Positions 43,041-52,958 of a DNA stretch of 64,000 bases are shown in pieces. The notes beneath the pieces were generated by a model. The model was not told the DNA's origin. It worked only from the letters and a program-made list of their open reading frames with translations, and did not search any database. Source of the DNA: Taxillus chinensis (Eukaryota > Streptophyta > Magnoliopsida > Santalales > Loranthaceae). Position 1 is the first letter of the stretch. Each line of letters begins with the position of its first letter. The position numbers and the translations under genes were made by a program. Location of the stretch: assembly GCA_023512835.1 (NCBI GenBank), contig CM042085.1, positions 47,850,189-47,914,188 of the forward strand, in the 5' to 3' direction.

Positions 43041-43380
43041 ATGAAAACTCCCATTCCTACAAATGCCAAACTGGATATGGATGAAGCAGGCAAAGAGGTG
43101 GATATCTCAGAATATAGAAGCATGATTGGATCCTTGCTGTACCTGACAGCAAGCAGACCTGACATAATGTTTACAATATGCATCTGTGCCAGATACCAAG
43201 CCAATCCCAAGGAATCCCACTTGTCACATGTCAAGAGGATTATGCGGTATCTGAAGGGAACTGAGAATTTGGGACTATGGTATCCAAAAGAGTCTGATTT
43301 TAAACTGAGAGGATATTCAGATGCAGACTTTGCCGGATGCAGGATTGATAGAAAGAGCACAAGTGGAACATGCCAACTTT
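43041..43380 (+). pseudogene. TE-F RNase H, cut by the gap
   Basis: MIGSLLYLTASRPDIMFTIC, VKRIMRYLKGTENLGLWYPK, then the catalytic Asp in YSDADFAGCRIDRKSTSGTC, ending at the N run. The C-terminal third of RNase H is missing. Confidence 0.9.
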
Positions 43381-43880
43381 NNNNNNNNNNNNNNNNNNNN
43401 NNNNNNNNNNNNNNNNNNNNNNNNNNNNNNNNNNNNNNNNNNNNNNNNNNNNNNNNNNNNNNNNNNNNNNNNNNNNNNNNNNNNNNNNNNNNNNNNNNNN
43501 NNNNNNNNNNNNNNNNNNNNNNNNNNNNNNNNNNNNNNNNNNNNNNNNNNNNNNNNNNNNNNNNNNNNNNNNNNNNNNNNNNNNNNNNNNNNNNNNNNNN
43601 NNNNNNNNNNNNNNNNNNNNNNNNNNNNNNNNNNNNNNNNNNNNNNNNNNNNNNNNNNNNNNNNNNNNNNNNNNNNNNNNNNNNNNNNNNNNNNNNNNNN
43701 NNNNNNNNNNNNNNNNNNNNNNNNNNNNNNNNNNNNNNNNNNNNNNNNNNNNNNNNNNNNNNNNNNNNNNNNNNNNNNNNNNNNNNNNNNNNNNNNNNNN
43801 NNNNNNNNNNNNNNNNNNNNNNNNNNNNNNNNNNNNNNNNNNNNNNNNNNNNNNNNNNNNNNNNNNNNNNNNNNNNNNNN
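43381..43880. other. Assembly gap (500 N)
   Basis: Exactly 500 N. It hides the end of TE-F and its 3' LTR, and the first part (plus-strand order) of TE-E's 3' LTR, about 760 bp of which is missing relative to the 1757 bp family length. Confidence 0.99.
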
Positions 43881-44876
43881 TAACCTCGAACACTTAGCAT
43901 GCATATATCCACAAGCTCACAAACCCACCACACAGGCATTTCCACAAACACATAACATGCACACCTCACGGGCATAATTTCAAACACTTGGCAGGCATAT
44001 ACACATAACTATATTCACACAAGCTTTTCATCAAACATATAGCATATAGATCACGGAACCACACCAAAATGCCATCGAAGGCCAACATTCATATAGGAGA
44101 TCACACCTATATGAATTTACATATATATATATATAAATGATATGAAATCTAACTGTCCTAGGACCCTAGGACGGAGGGTTTAGGAAGAACAGAACCCCTA
44201 CCTTAAAGCAGATCTTCCTTGCTCCCGCGCCAAACGCCGTCCTCCCCACGCAAGATGCTCCGAAGCAAGAACCAAAGAACTCCCTCCCTCTCTCTCTCTA
44301 GCTCTCTCTCTCTCTCTCAGGCGGCATGTGAAGAAGGAACACAAGAACCCTAACTCAAACTCAAGCCCTCCTTATATAGACACCATTCACATCAAAACGA
44401 CGTAGTTTTGATTAAGTAAACCCAGGATCAAAACGACGTAGTTTTGATTACACAAGCTACAACCTTTCCGCATCCATACACACCAAAATATTCGAATTTC
44501 AACATGGTCCTTTGGAGAAAGTTCCTTAGAATGCCAAAACCAAGGGACCCATGCAAAAATATGCTCTTGCACGCAATTTGCACGTGAATTCCCAATTCAC
44601 GTGCAACTCCATATGAACTCCAAATGCTTTCAAACTTCACCCCTAGCCTCCTTGCATCATTTGGAAGACAATTACACTTGCACGTGAATTGGACCCATAT
44701 CACGTGCACCTCACATACATGTCCATTTGGTCCGAAACTTCGTGGTGGATAGAGGACATCATTCTAAGCATCTTTCCTTTTGCACGTGAATTCATTGGAG
44801 TCCAACTACTAGGTCAAAATCTAGAAAAACTCTACTCAGGAGGCAAACCGACTAACTCAAGGTACGGGTCCTTACA
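43881..44876 (-). repeat. TE-E 3' LTR, partial
   Basis: 996 bp ending GGTACGGGTCCTTACA on the plus strand (LTR start on the minus strand). TATA (44373-44378 region), palindromes at 44391-44412 and 44427-44448, and G-box motifs at about 44580-44790 are as in TE-C. A TA run lies at about 44119-44135. Confidence 0.88.
44373..44448 (-). promoter_or_regulatory. TE-E LTR promoter: paired palindromes and TATA box
   Basis: Two palindromes (arms ATCAAAAC and GTTTTGAT) spaced 36 bp apart, upstream on the minus strand of TATATA. The 5' LTR copy has them at 51619-51640 and 51655-51676, with identical spacing. Confidence 0.75.
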
Positions 44877-45207
44877 TCCTCTCCCCCTTAAGACTTTTCG
44901 TCCTCGAAAAGAAATGACATACGAGGAAAACAACCACAAACTACCCATTTGCCACCCGGCAAGCCACCACACCCAAATGGGTCATACACCACACACAAGA
45001 CAACAAAGACATAACAAGTACCACCATAATCCATAACCACAATAATGCACGTAACACATGTCCACATGGCACGAATACACATTTCAAAGCACATCACAAA
45101 TAAGAACACATGTCTTTAAAAGACAATACAAATACATCAACTAATACAAGAAAAACACATCACAAGGAAACATCACTATCCTTGGCCAACAGCCCACCTC
45201 CCCACGC
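44877..45207 (-). promoter_or_regulatory. TE-E 3' untranslated region with polypurine tract
   Basis: Minus-strand tract AAGGGGGAGAGGA (44877-44889) touches the LTR. It is preceded by TTTTCGAGGACGAAAAGTC, the same duplicated module as in TE-C. No gene lies between it and the end of pol. Confidence 0.8.
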
Positions 45208-46659
45208 TTAAGATTGTTCGTCCTCGAACAAGTCGGGGCTTGCTCCCGCATCACGGACTCCCGTTCCCATGTCTCCTCCTCAATGCCACGGTGCTGCCAC
45301 AAGACGCGAACCAAAGGAATAAGACGACCACGCAAAGTTTCTCTTGCCGATCTAGGATACCAGGATAGGGGCCTCAATGACGGACATGTCATCCTCAATG
45401 TCCAACGTCCCCCCAATCAATCACATGAGTGGGGTCAGGGTGATACTTCCTCAACCGGGACACGTGAAACACGTTGTGCACTCGACTCGCCCCGCGGTGG
45501 TAACGCTAACCGGTAGGCTACGGGCCCTACACGATCCAGAATCTCAAAAGGGCCAATAAACCGCGGAGATAGCTTGGAACCTCGCCCAAACCGTCGATGT
45601 CCACGGCGTGAGAGACACGAAGGAACACATGATCACCAACAGAAAACTCCAAAGGTCGCCGCCGCTGATCCGCATAAGATTTCTCGCCGACTCGAGCCGA
45701 CAACAAACGCCGACGAATCAACTTGACCTTCTCGGTAGCCTCTTGAACCAATCGGGGCCCCAAGAGGGCTGCCTCTCCTACCTCGGTCCAACACAAGGGT
45801 GATCGACACGGCCGTCCGTACAACGCCTCAAAAGGAGCCATCCCAATGGATGCCTGATAATGTTGTTGTAGGCAAACTCCACCAAAGGAAGGTGAGTTGC
45901 CCACGAACCCCCGAAATCTAACACACAGCCCGTAACATGTCCTCCATGGTCCGATTCGTCCGCTCGCTCGACCGTCCGTCTCAGGGTGAAAGGCTGTACT
46001 CAAGTGAAGCTTGGTTCCCATAGCCTCCGCAAACCGGCCGGAACGGGAAGCGAACCTCGAATCCCGGTCGAGACAACCGATGATGGTACCCCATGCGCTC
46101 TCACAATCTCGTTCATGTACAGTGACTCAAAGTCCCAATGGAGTCCCGCTCGCGAACACGACCAAGAAAATGGGCCGACTTTGTGAGTCGATCCACAATC
46201 ACCCAAATCATGTCCTTCCTCCCAGGGTGGGTGGAAGACCGGTCCCAAAGTCCATCGCGATATGGTCCCACTTCCACTCCGCTATGGGCAAGGGCCGAAC
46301 ATGCCCGCCGGCCGCCGATGCTCACCCTTCACCTGGCCGACACGTGAGGCACCGCGAAACAAAGGCAGCCACATCGCGTTTCATCCCAGGCCACCAAAAA
46401 TGTCCGCAAGCGCATGGTACATCTTCGTACCCCCTGGATGCACAAGAACCCTAGATTGGTGAAACTCCCTCATCACCTCATCCCCGAGGGAAGAAGCTAC
46501 TACCAACCGCCCCTGAAATGACAACTCATGCTCAGGACCCTCCGGTCCGGTCCCCGAGATAGCTCCCCCGGCCTCAATACGGGCACGGAGAACCTCACAC
46601 TCAATGTCACCCACTGTTCCTCCCGGACGCGCTTGGTACAACTCGAGCACTACCACCAA
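45208..46659 (-). pseudogene. TE-E integrase and chromodomain, frameshifted
   Basis: 46381-46659 has the zinc-module start (FHQSRVLVHPGGTKMYHALA). 46000-46325 has KSAHFLGRVRERDS and DLGDCGSTHKVGPF-type fragments of the core. 45527-46021 has GTKLHLSTAFHPETDGRASG, then IGMAPFEALYGRPCRSPLCW and [13 protein letters not shown]. 45141-45416 has the chromodomain ([20 protein letters not shown]). The end equivalent to LFEDEQS with stop TAA lies at 45208. At the Glu segment this copy reads cggacgg where TE-C reads ctgacgg. Confidence 0.83.
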
Positions 46660-46679
46660 AGGACGCAGATCGTCCCACC

Positions 46680-48060
46680 ATCACGAACAACAGTGTCGCA
46701 GCGAACGTCGCCAACGCTCCATCGCCTTCCACTCCCTCACGGCCACCTCGGCTTTCCCTTTTCGCTCAATGCATCGCCCACAACATTACCCTTGCCTGGG
46801 GTATAGGCAAGAGTAAAATCAAAGGTCTCGCAAATACTCCACCCATCTCCTTTGCCTCAAATTCAAGTCCTTCGAGTAAAGATGTATCAAGGCTCTTGTG
46901 ATCCGAGAACACCACAAACTTTTCCCCCAAGAGGTAGTGCTGCCAACTCTTCAGGCGAAGATGACAAGGCTAACTCAAGGTCATGAGTAGGATAATCGCT
47001 CATGAGGCTTCACCTGCCTTGACCCATAAGCTACCACACCGTGCCCCCCGCATAAGCACACACCCCAAACCAACCCTGGACGCATCACGGACACCTCATA
47101 CGGAATATCCTCCCTAGGCAACCTCAACACAGGTGAGTGGTCAAACGGGTTTTGAGAGTCTCAAACGCCTGCTGGCACTTGTCCGTCCACTCAAACTTCA
47201 CGCCCTTCCGAGTCAACGCCGTCATAGGCGCGCCAAACGGGAGAACCCCTCTACAAAACGACGATAGTACCCCCGCCAAGCCAAGAAAACTACGGATCTC
47301 AAAAACGTTGGTTGGCCTTGCCCACGATGCCACGGCCTCAATCTTGGTCGGGTCCACCCTAACTCCCTCAGTGACACCACATGGCCAAGAAAGTGAACCT
47401 CCCGTGACCAAAACTCACACTTGCTAAACTTAGCAAACAGCTGGGTCCCTCAAGGTTTGCAACACTGTTGCCAAGTGCTCCACGTGCTCCCTCTCGGTCT
47501 TGGAATACACCAAGATGTCGTCGATAAACACCACCACGAACGAGTCTAAGTATGGGGCAAAGACTTGGTTCATCAAATGCATGAACACTGCTGGCGCATT
47601 AGTGAGCCCGAAAGGCATCACTACCCACTCATAATGCCCATACCGCACCGAAAAGCCGTCTTAGGGATGTCCTCCTCCCTAACCCCGAGTCAGTGATACC
47701 CCGACCGTAAATCTATCTTGGAAAACCACTGGGCCCCACTCAATTGGTCAAACAGGTCATCTATCCGAGGCAACGGTACTTGTTCTTCACGATCACCGGC
47801 TCGACTTCCTGTAGTCGATGCAGAGACGAAGCGTGCCATCGGCCTTCTTAGCAAAGAGCACCGGAGCACCCCAAGGTGAGGTACTTGGTCCGATATACCC
47901 CTGGCCCACCAACTCCTCGATTTGCCTCGAAGCTCCCTCGGCTCGGCTGCCCCATACGATACGCTACTTGGGGAAATTGGACCTGTCCCCAGGCACCAAC
48001 TCGATGGTGAACTCCACACTCCTCTTAGGTGGCAAACTCCTCAACTGCTCAGGAAAAACA
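46680..48060 (-). pseudogene. TE-E reverse transcriptase and RNase H, frameshifted
   Basis: 47690-48019 has [20 protein letters not shown] and [12 protein letters not shown]. 47430-47648 has [20 protein letters not shown] and the catalytic [20 protein letters not shown]. 47124-47411 has [20 protein letters not shown] and [20 protein letters not shown]. RNase H fragments lie at about 46740-47110 (HDLELA-, FSDHKSL- and TPGKGNV-type segments in changing frames). Confidence 0.83.
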
Positions 48061-48063
48061 TCC

Positions 48064-48640
48064 CGAAATTGGTCCACAACAAGCCACACCCTCTTTTCCA
48101 CCTTACCCTCCTCAAGAAAGGTCGGGGCTGCCAACCTCGTGGGTAATGGCACCCCACTGGTCCAACACTGGCCACCCCCGACTCGCCTCACAATCCCACT
48201 CCCCCGCAGGGTGCAAGAGGTCCCCTGCAGGTGTCACAAAGGACACACGCCGCCGATAACAATCTATCTTGGCCTGGAAAGCCATAAGCCAATCCATACC
48301 CAAGATCAGGTCAAACGCCCTCAAAGGCATCACATGCAAGTCAAAACGCGGCTCCACCTCTCCTATGGTTAACACACAATCACGACACACTCGTCGTACC
48401 TCTATCATGCCTCCCACCGGAGACTCCACAACTAGGGGCCTCGCGGCCTCCACACAAGGCTAACCCCAAACTATCTATCACAAGGCTCGAAGAACAAACG
48501 AACACGATGCACCCGTATCGAAAAGAACAAGCTAAGGTACGGGAGATCAAGAGGGTACCTCTAACCACCGATGGTCCTGCTCCACCCTCGGTGGTGGGGG
48601 TGGTGGCTCGGCCTCCTCTGGTATGTCGCCTCCAGCGCAA
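48064..48640 (-). pseudogene. TE-E aspartic protease
   Basis: 48112-48453 holds EAARPLVVESPVGGMIEVRR, CVLTIGEVEPRFDLHVMPLR and LILGMDWLMAFQAKIDCYRR. The active-site DTGAS region at about 48505-48530 is readable only in a neighbouring frame: where TE-C reads AGCTTCTGTTC this copy reads AGCTTGTTC, so two bases are lost at a CTG. Confidence 0.82.
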
Positions 48641-48779
48641 ACACCCTTCCTTGGCCCGTGCCACTAGTCGGCTCACTCACTGGACGCTTCCCGCTAAGGT
48701 TGCCTCCGGCCTCGGTCTGTTGCCGCTCCGGCCTCCCCCGAGGTCGGGTCCGACCGGATCCTGCTTGGCTGGCTCGCCA

Positions 48780-49976
48780 CCGACGAGCTGGTCTCTCACC
48801 GGTGCACGAAACCGGCATCACTCCTTGTCTTGGATGTCATGCCTCCCACTCCCCTGTTGCCACTCCGGCAAACCCGGCTCGGGATGGCCCTCTCGTCCAC
48901 ATCTATGGCATTTCCAGTCCCTCTTTGGACACTCCTTCCTCAAGTGGCCTTGCTCCCCTTGCAGAACAACCGCTGGGGAGACCCCCTGCTGGACCGCCTG
49001 TCCGCCACCGCCAAAGCTAGACCTCCCTGGGTTCGCCAATGTCTGTCCCCTGCCGCGGAAGGAACTGCTATCCCTCTCCTCCGTCTTGAGCCTCTTGGAC
49101 CCTGGCATCTCGATCGGGCCCACTCTGCAATGGCGCCCCCTGATGGGCCTGCCTCCCATCATCCGGTTCCCTCTCGGCCTATACGGGCCGTCTCCACGGC
49201 CCTCGGCATAGGTCCTCAAGCGTAGAATCGCCACCCTCTCCCTAGGGCTGGCCCGAGACCCAAGGTGAACTTGTGGGCCTTCAGGTCCTCCCTTACCACG
49301 GCCTCAGGGAGCAAACCTACTCAATCTCCTGGAACTCCCGCTCATATTCAAGTACCGTCTTGGATCCCTGCCTGAGCCGCCAAATTCTTCCCTCTTTTGC
49401 CATCTCACCGATTCCGGAAGAACTCATCTTGGAAGAGTTGCAAGAACTCCTCCCAAAACATGAGTTGCACCGCACGGCTCCCCGCAACACTCGTCCACCA
49501 CTCCAAAGCGTCCCCCTCCACTTGCCGAATGCCGGCCGCACCTTATCCTCCTCCCGGGGCAGGAGAAAGGAGAACACGTGCTCAATCCGCCTCAACCACC
49601 GCTCGCCTACCACAGGATCTTCTCCCCCTTAAATCGCGGAGAGGTTGTTCCTTTCGGAACCGTGTCACCACGTCATCCTCTCGCACGGGTCGGTACACCA
49701 CCCAGCCGAACTCTCACGCTCACGAGGCAGCTCTCGTTCGGTGGTGGTGGTGGTGGCACCACCCGCCGTGTTTGCCATCTCACGGCGCACCTCCTCCCGA
49801 ACGTCCCGCCGGAGTCCCTCCCGTAGCTCTCGTACCTCCAGCCGGATGCCTTCTTGCAACTGTGCCGGCAAGAATAACGCATGCCCTCCAACGGATGGTC
49901 CCGCACCCGGACCCTCATGGGCAGATGACTCATCGCCCACCGCCCAGGACGCACGTGTCACTCTCCTCGGCGGCAT
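48780..49976 (-). pseudogene. TE-E gag, frameshifted
   Basis: Start MPPRRVTRASWAVGDESSAH (ATG 49976-49974), matching TE-C and TE-G. 49665-49976 encodes the N-terminal helix (LRRDVREEVRREMAN). 49317-49613 contains the capsid region (GERWLRRIEHVFSF, LRQGSKTVLEYEREFQEIE) with a frame change in the middle. 48818-49234 holds two knuckle remnants (GEQGHLRKECPKRDWKCHRC and GREGH). The final Cys of the second knuckle is not seen. Confidence 0.82.
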
Positions 49977-50381
49977 TCTTACTACACGAAGTAAGAAGCA
50001 CAACGTCAAAACAATTTTATAATCTATCGCGTCACTACCTCTACCCCCACTGTACCCCCACCGATCAATTCCACTATCACGTGATGTTACACACATACAT
50101 TGCATCAATCACATTGCACGATTCAAGACACATTGCCAAACAAATCGAGTTGCACATTTCACTTAATCATATGATTTTATCCACGATTAGCATACATTCA
50201 CAAAGAAATGCAACTAGTGCCCTAATGCCAATGCATGCAAATCCTACTACAAGACCGGACTACCCCAAGTACACCTTGGAGGCTCAAAGAGGACCATGTT
50301 GATCAGGCATGTCCCCTCCAGGCTCCTCCAAAGGACTCAAGATAACCAAGTCCGCCCACTACCCTAGGCCAACTAGACCAT

Positions 50382-50392
50382 GCTCGATACCA
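50382..50392 (-). promoter_or_regulatory. TE-E primer-binding site, reads one base short
   Basis: Minus strand TGGTATCGAGC where TE-C has TGGTATCAGAGC. The lost base is the A of a CAG, so this may be a base-calling artefact, not a broken site. Confidence 0.85.
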
Positions 50393-50395
50393 TAT

Positions 50396-51748
50396 TGTCA
50401 CGCCCGGATTTCCAACCCGAGGAAACCGGTACGTGACTCCCCTTTTACCCACACGGAGGGCAAAGGGGTAGGATACAAAACAAGAATTTAACATTTTAAA
50501 CATCCACAACATTCAAGAAAGTAATATTCATTAAAAGCAATCCAATCCAGTTTTATTACAACAAAATCCTTTCCCCACCTGGGTTACATCGATTCTCATA
50601 ATAAAAATAACATAAACAAATTAAATAAATAAGGTCTTCCACCTTGGGGTCCCACCTAACGCCTGTAGGTTCCTGAAAAGAAAACAACATGGTAGGAGGG
50701 GTGAGCAACCACACTCAAGAGGGATCATGTCTCCCCAACCCATCCCATGCACTGGTATCTACATGCCTTGTGTACAAGTGTTGTGTCGTGATACAATTAT
50801 CCCACCAGATATGGTTACAGAGCTATAACAACAAACACAATCATACATGGGCTAGTACATAAACACTCCCGGGCTTCCACGCCCACCGGGTTTCAAGAAC
50901 AGTCCCGGGCTTCCACAACCACCGGGTTCCACAAAATGTCCCGGGCTTCCACAGCCACCGGGTTCCACAAAACGCCCCGGCTTCCACGGCCACCGGGTTC
51001 CACAAAACAGTCCCAGGCTTCCACGACCACCGGGTGTACAAGCAAACACGCAAGGCACATGGCCATACAGGCATAACATCAAACACTAAGTATGCTTAGT
51101 CACACAGAATAACCTCGAACACTTAGCATGCATATATCCACAAGCTCACAAACCCGGCACACAGGCATTTCCACAAACACATAACATGCACAACCTCATG
51201 GCATAATTTCAAACACTTGGCAGGCATATACACATAACTATATTCACACAAGCTTTTCATCAAACATATAGCATATAGATCACGGAACCACACCAAAATG
51301 CCATTGAAGGCCAACATTCATATAGGAGATCACACCTATATGAATTTACATATATATATATATAAACGGATATGGCCCAGACTGTCCTAGGACCCTAGGA
51401 CAGGAGGGTTTAGGAAGAACGTAACCCCTACCTTAAAGCGATCTTCCTTGCTCCCGCGCCAAACGCCGTCCTCCCCACGCAAGATGCTCCAGCAAAGAAC
51501 CAACTCCCCTTCCCTCTCTCTCTCTAGCTCTCTCTCTCTCTCTGAGCAAAGAACGGAAGCAAAGGAACACAAGAACCCTAACTCAAACTCAAGCCCTCCT
51601 TATATAGACACCATTCACATCAAAACGACGTAGTTTTGATTAAGTAAACCCAGGATCAAAACGACGTAGTTTTGATTACACAAGCTACAACCTTTCCGCA
51701 TCCATACACACCAAAATATTCGGAATTTCAACATGGTCCTTTGGAGAA
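50396..51748 (-). repeat. TE-E 5' LTR, truncated at its U3 start
   Basis: Begins TGTCACGCCCGG on the plus strand and matches TE-C's LTR in reverse up to CAACATGGTCCTTTGGAGAA, then stops, leaving about 350-400 bp of U3 missing. It contains the minisatellite (about 50868-51028), donor/acceptor signals, TATA and both palindromes. Confidence 0.85.
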
Positions 51749-52167
51749 GGGGGCACGGGGGAGAGCGGGAGGAATGTATAGTTGTTGGTGTGTATGGGGA
51801 GTGGGTGTGTATGTGTTATAGTTTTTTATTATATTTAATGTTTGTGTTTGGGGTTTTTGGTGTGTTTGGAGGGTTTGGGGATTTTGGGTGTGGGGGGTAG
51901 GGGGGGGATTTGAGGGGGTTTTGGGGGGGATGTTGGTTTGGGAGGGGGGGGGGTGAGTGAAAATAATAATTTTTTATTTTTTTTTTTTTTTTTGTTGGGG
52001 TTTTTGGGTGGAAAAAAAAAAAAAAAAAATACTGAAGGGGGGGGGAGGGGGGGGGGGGGAGGGGGGGTGGGGGGTTTTGGGGGGGGGGGGGGGGGGGGGG
52101 TTTTTTTCTTTTTTTTTTTTTTTTCCTCCCTTTTTTTGTTTTTTTTTAGGGGGGTGGTTTTTTTTTT
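51749..52167. other. Low-complexity junction, probable assembly failure
   Basis: G and T homopolymer runs (for example 52038-52120) and A runs, without any match to either neighbour, exactly where the missing U3 ends of two oppositely oriented LTRs should meet. I see no gene here. Confidence 0.7.
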
Positions 52168-52479
52168 TGTTTTGTTTTCTTTTCAGGGACCTACAAACAT
52201 TAGGTGGGGACACCAAGGTGAAAGACAGTTCTGCTTTGTTGCATTGTTTAATTTTCTTTTGTGTTATATTATTTTTTGGGACCTTTGTAACCCAGTGAGG
52301 AAAGATTGTAAAAGGGATTTGACTGAAATAAAGATATATGTTTCTATCTTGTGGTTATCTGTCGTGGATGTGTGTGATGTCATGTGTGGAATTATTTATC
52401 CCAACCCCTTGCCCACCGGGTGGGTAAAGGGGAGTCACGAACCGGTTTCCTCGGGTTAGAAATCCGGGGCGTGACAATA

Positions 52480-52491
52480 TGGTATCAGAGC
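52480..52491 (+). promoter_or_regulatory. TE-G primer-binding site (initiator Met tRNA)
   Basis: TGGTATCAGAGC three bases after the LTR end, followed by ATGGTCTAGTTGGCCTAGGG as in TE-C. Confidence 0.92.
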
Positions 52492-52958
52492 ATGGTCTAG
52501 TTGGCCTAGGGTAGTGAGCAGATCTGGTTACCTTGTATCCTTTGGAGGAGCCTGGAGGGACGTGCCTGATCAACATGGTCCTCTTTGAGCCTCTAAGGTG
52601 TACTTGGGGTAGTCCAGTCCTGTGGTAGGATTTGCATGCATTGGCATTAGAGCACTAGTTGCATTGTTGTCTATATGTGATTGTGTGGATAACTGAGATA
52701 AAGTATGTGATAGGGAAATACGAAGAACGTGATTTAATTTGTGCAACTCTGATTTTATGATAACTTGAGTGTGTGCTTGTGGAATTGCTACTTGTGCAAT
52801 GTGATTTAGTGAGAACTGAAATGTGTGCAAAGTGTGTAATGCCATGTGATAACTGAATTGATAAATGGTGTAGAGGTAGTGACACGCGATAGATTTCGAA
52901 TGCGTTTTGATGATTGTCTTTCTTACTTCGTGTAGTAAGAATGTCACTGAGGAGAGCT

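Larger units (their letters stand above)
37274..43380 (+). mobile_element. TE-F: Ty1/Copia element, SIRE type
   Basis: 5' LTR 37274-37863, initiator-Met primer site, gag, long coiled-coil gag extension, protease, integrase, RT, RNase H; the order integrase before RT defines Copia. SIRE-type features are the long gag with a coiled coil, a GLKHNLLSISQLCDKGYEV segment after protease, and the YVDDIIFGS RT palm. The sequence breaks in RNase H at the gap. The 3' LTR and any SIRE envelope-like ORF are not visible. Most in-frame stops are of the CAG/CAA to TAG/TAA kind. Confidence 0.92.
43881..51748 (-). mobile_element. TE-E: Ty3/Gypsy chromovirus of TE-C's family
   Basis: Minus strand: truncated 5' LTR (50396-51748), primer site, gag, protease, RT, RNase H, integrase, chromodomain, polypurine tract, 3' LTR (43881-44876, cut by gap). 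Gag and pol are closely related to TE-C. Many frames are broken, mainly at CAG/CTG positions. The element meets TE-G head to head through a low-complexity junction. Confidence 0.9.

Noticed and set aside
43019..43987. Open frames running through the second N gap
   Set aside because: Same artefact; only the RNase H part before the gap is real.
51938..52459. 173-residue ORF over the E/G junction
   Set aside because: Gly/Phe runs translated from G and T homopolymers in a probable assembly artefact.
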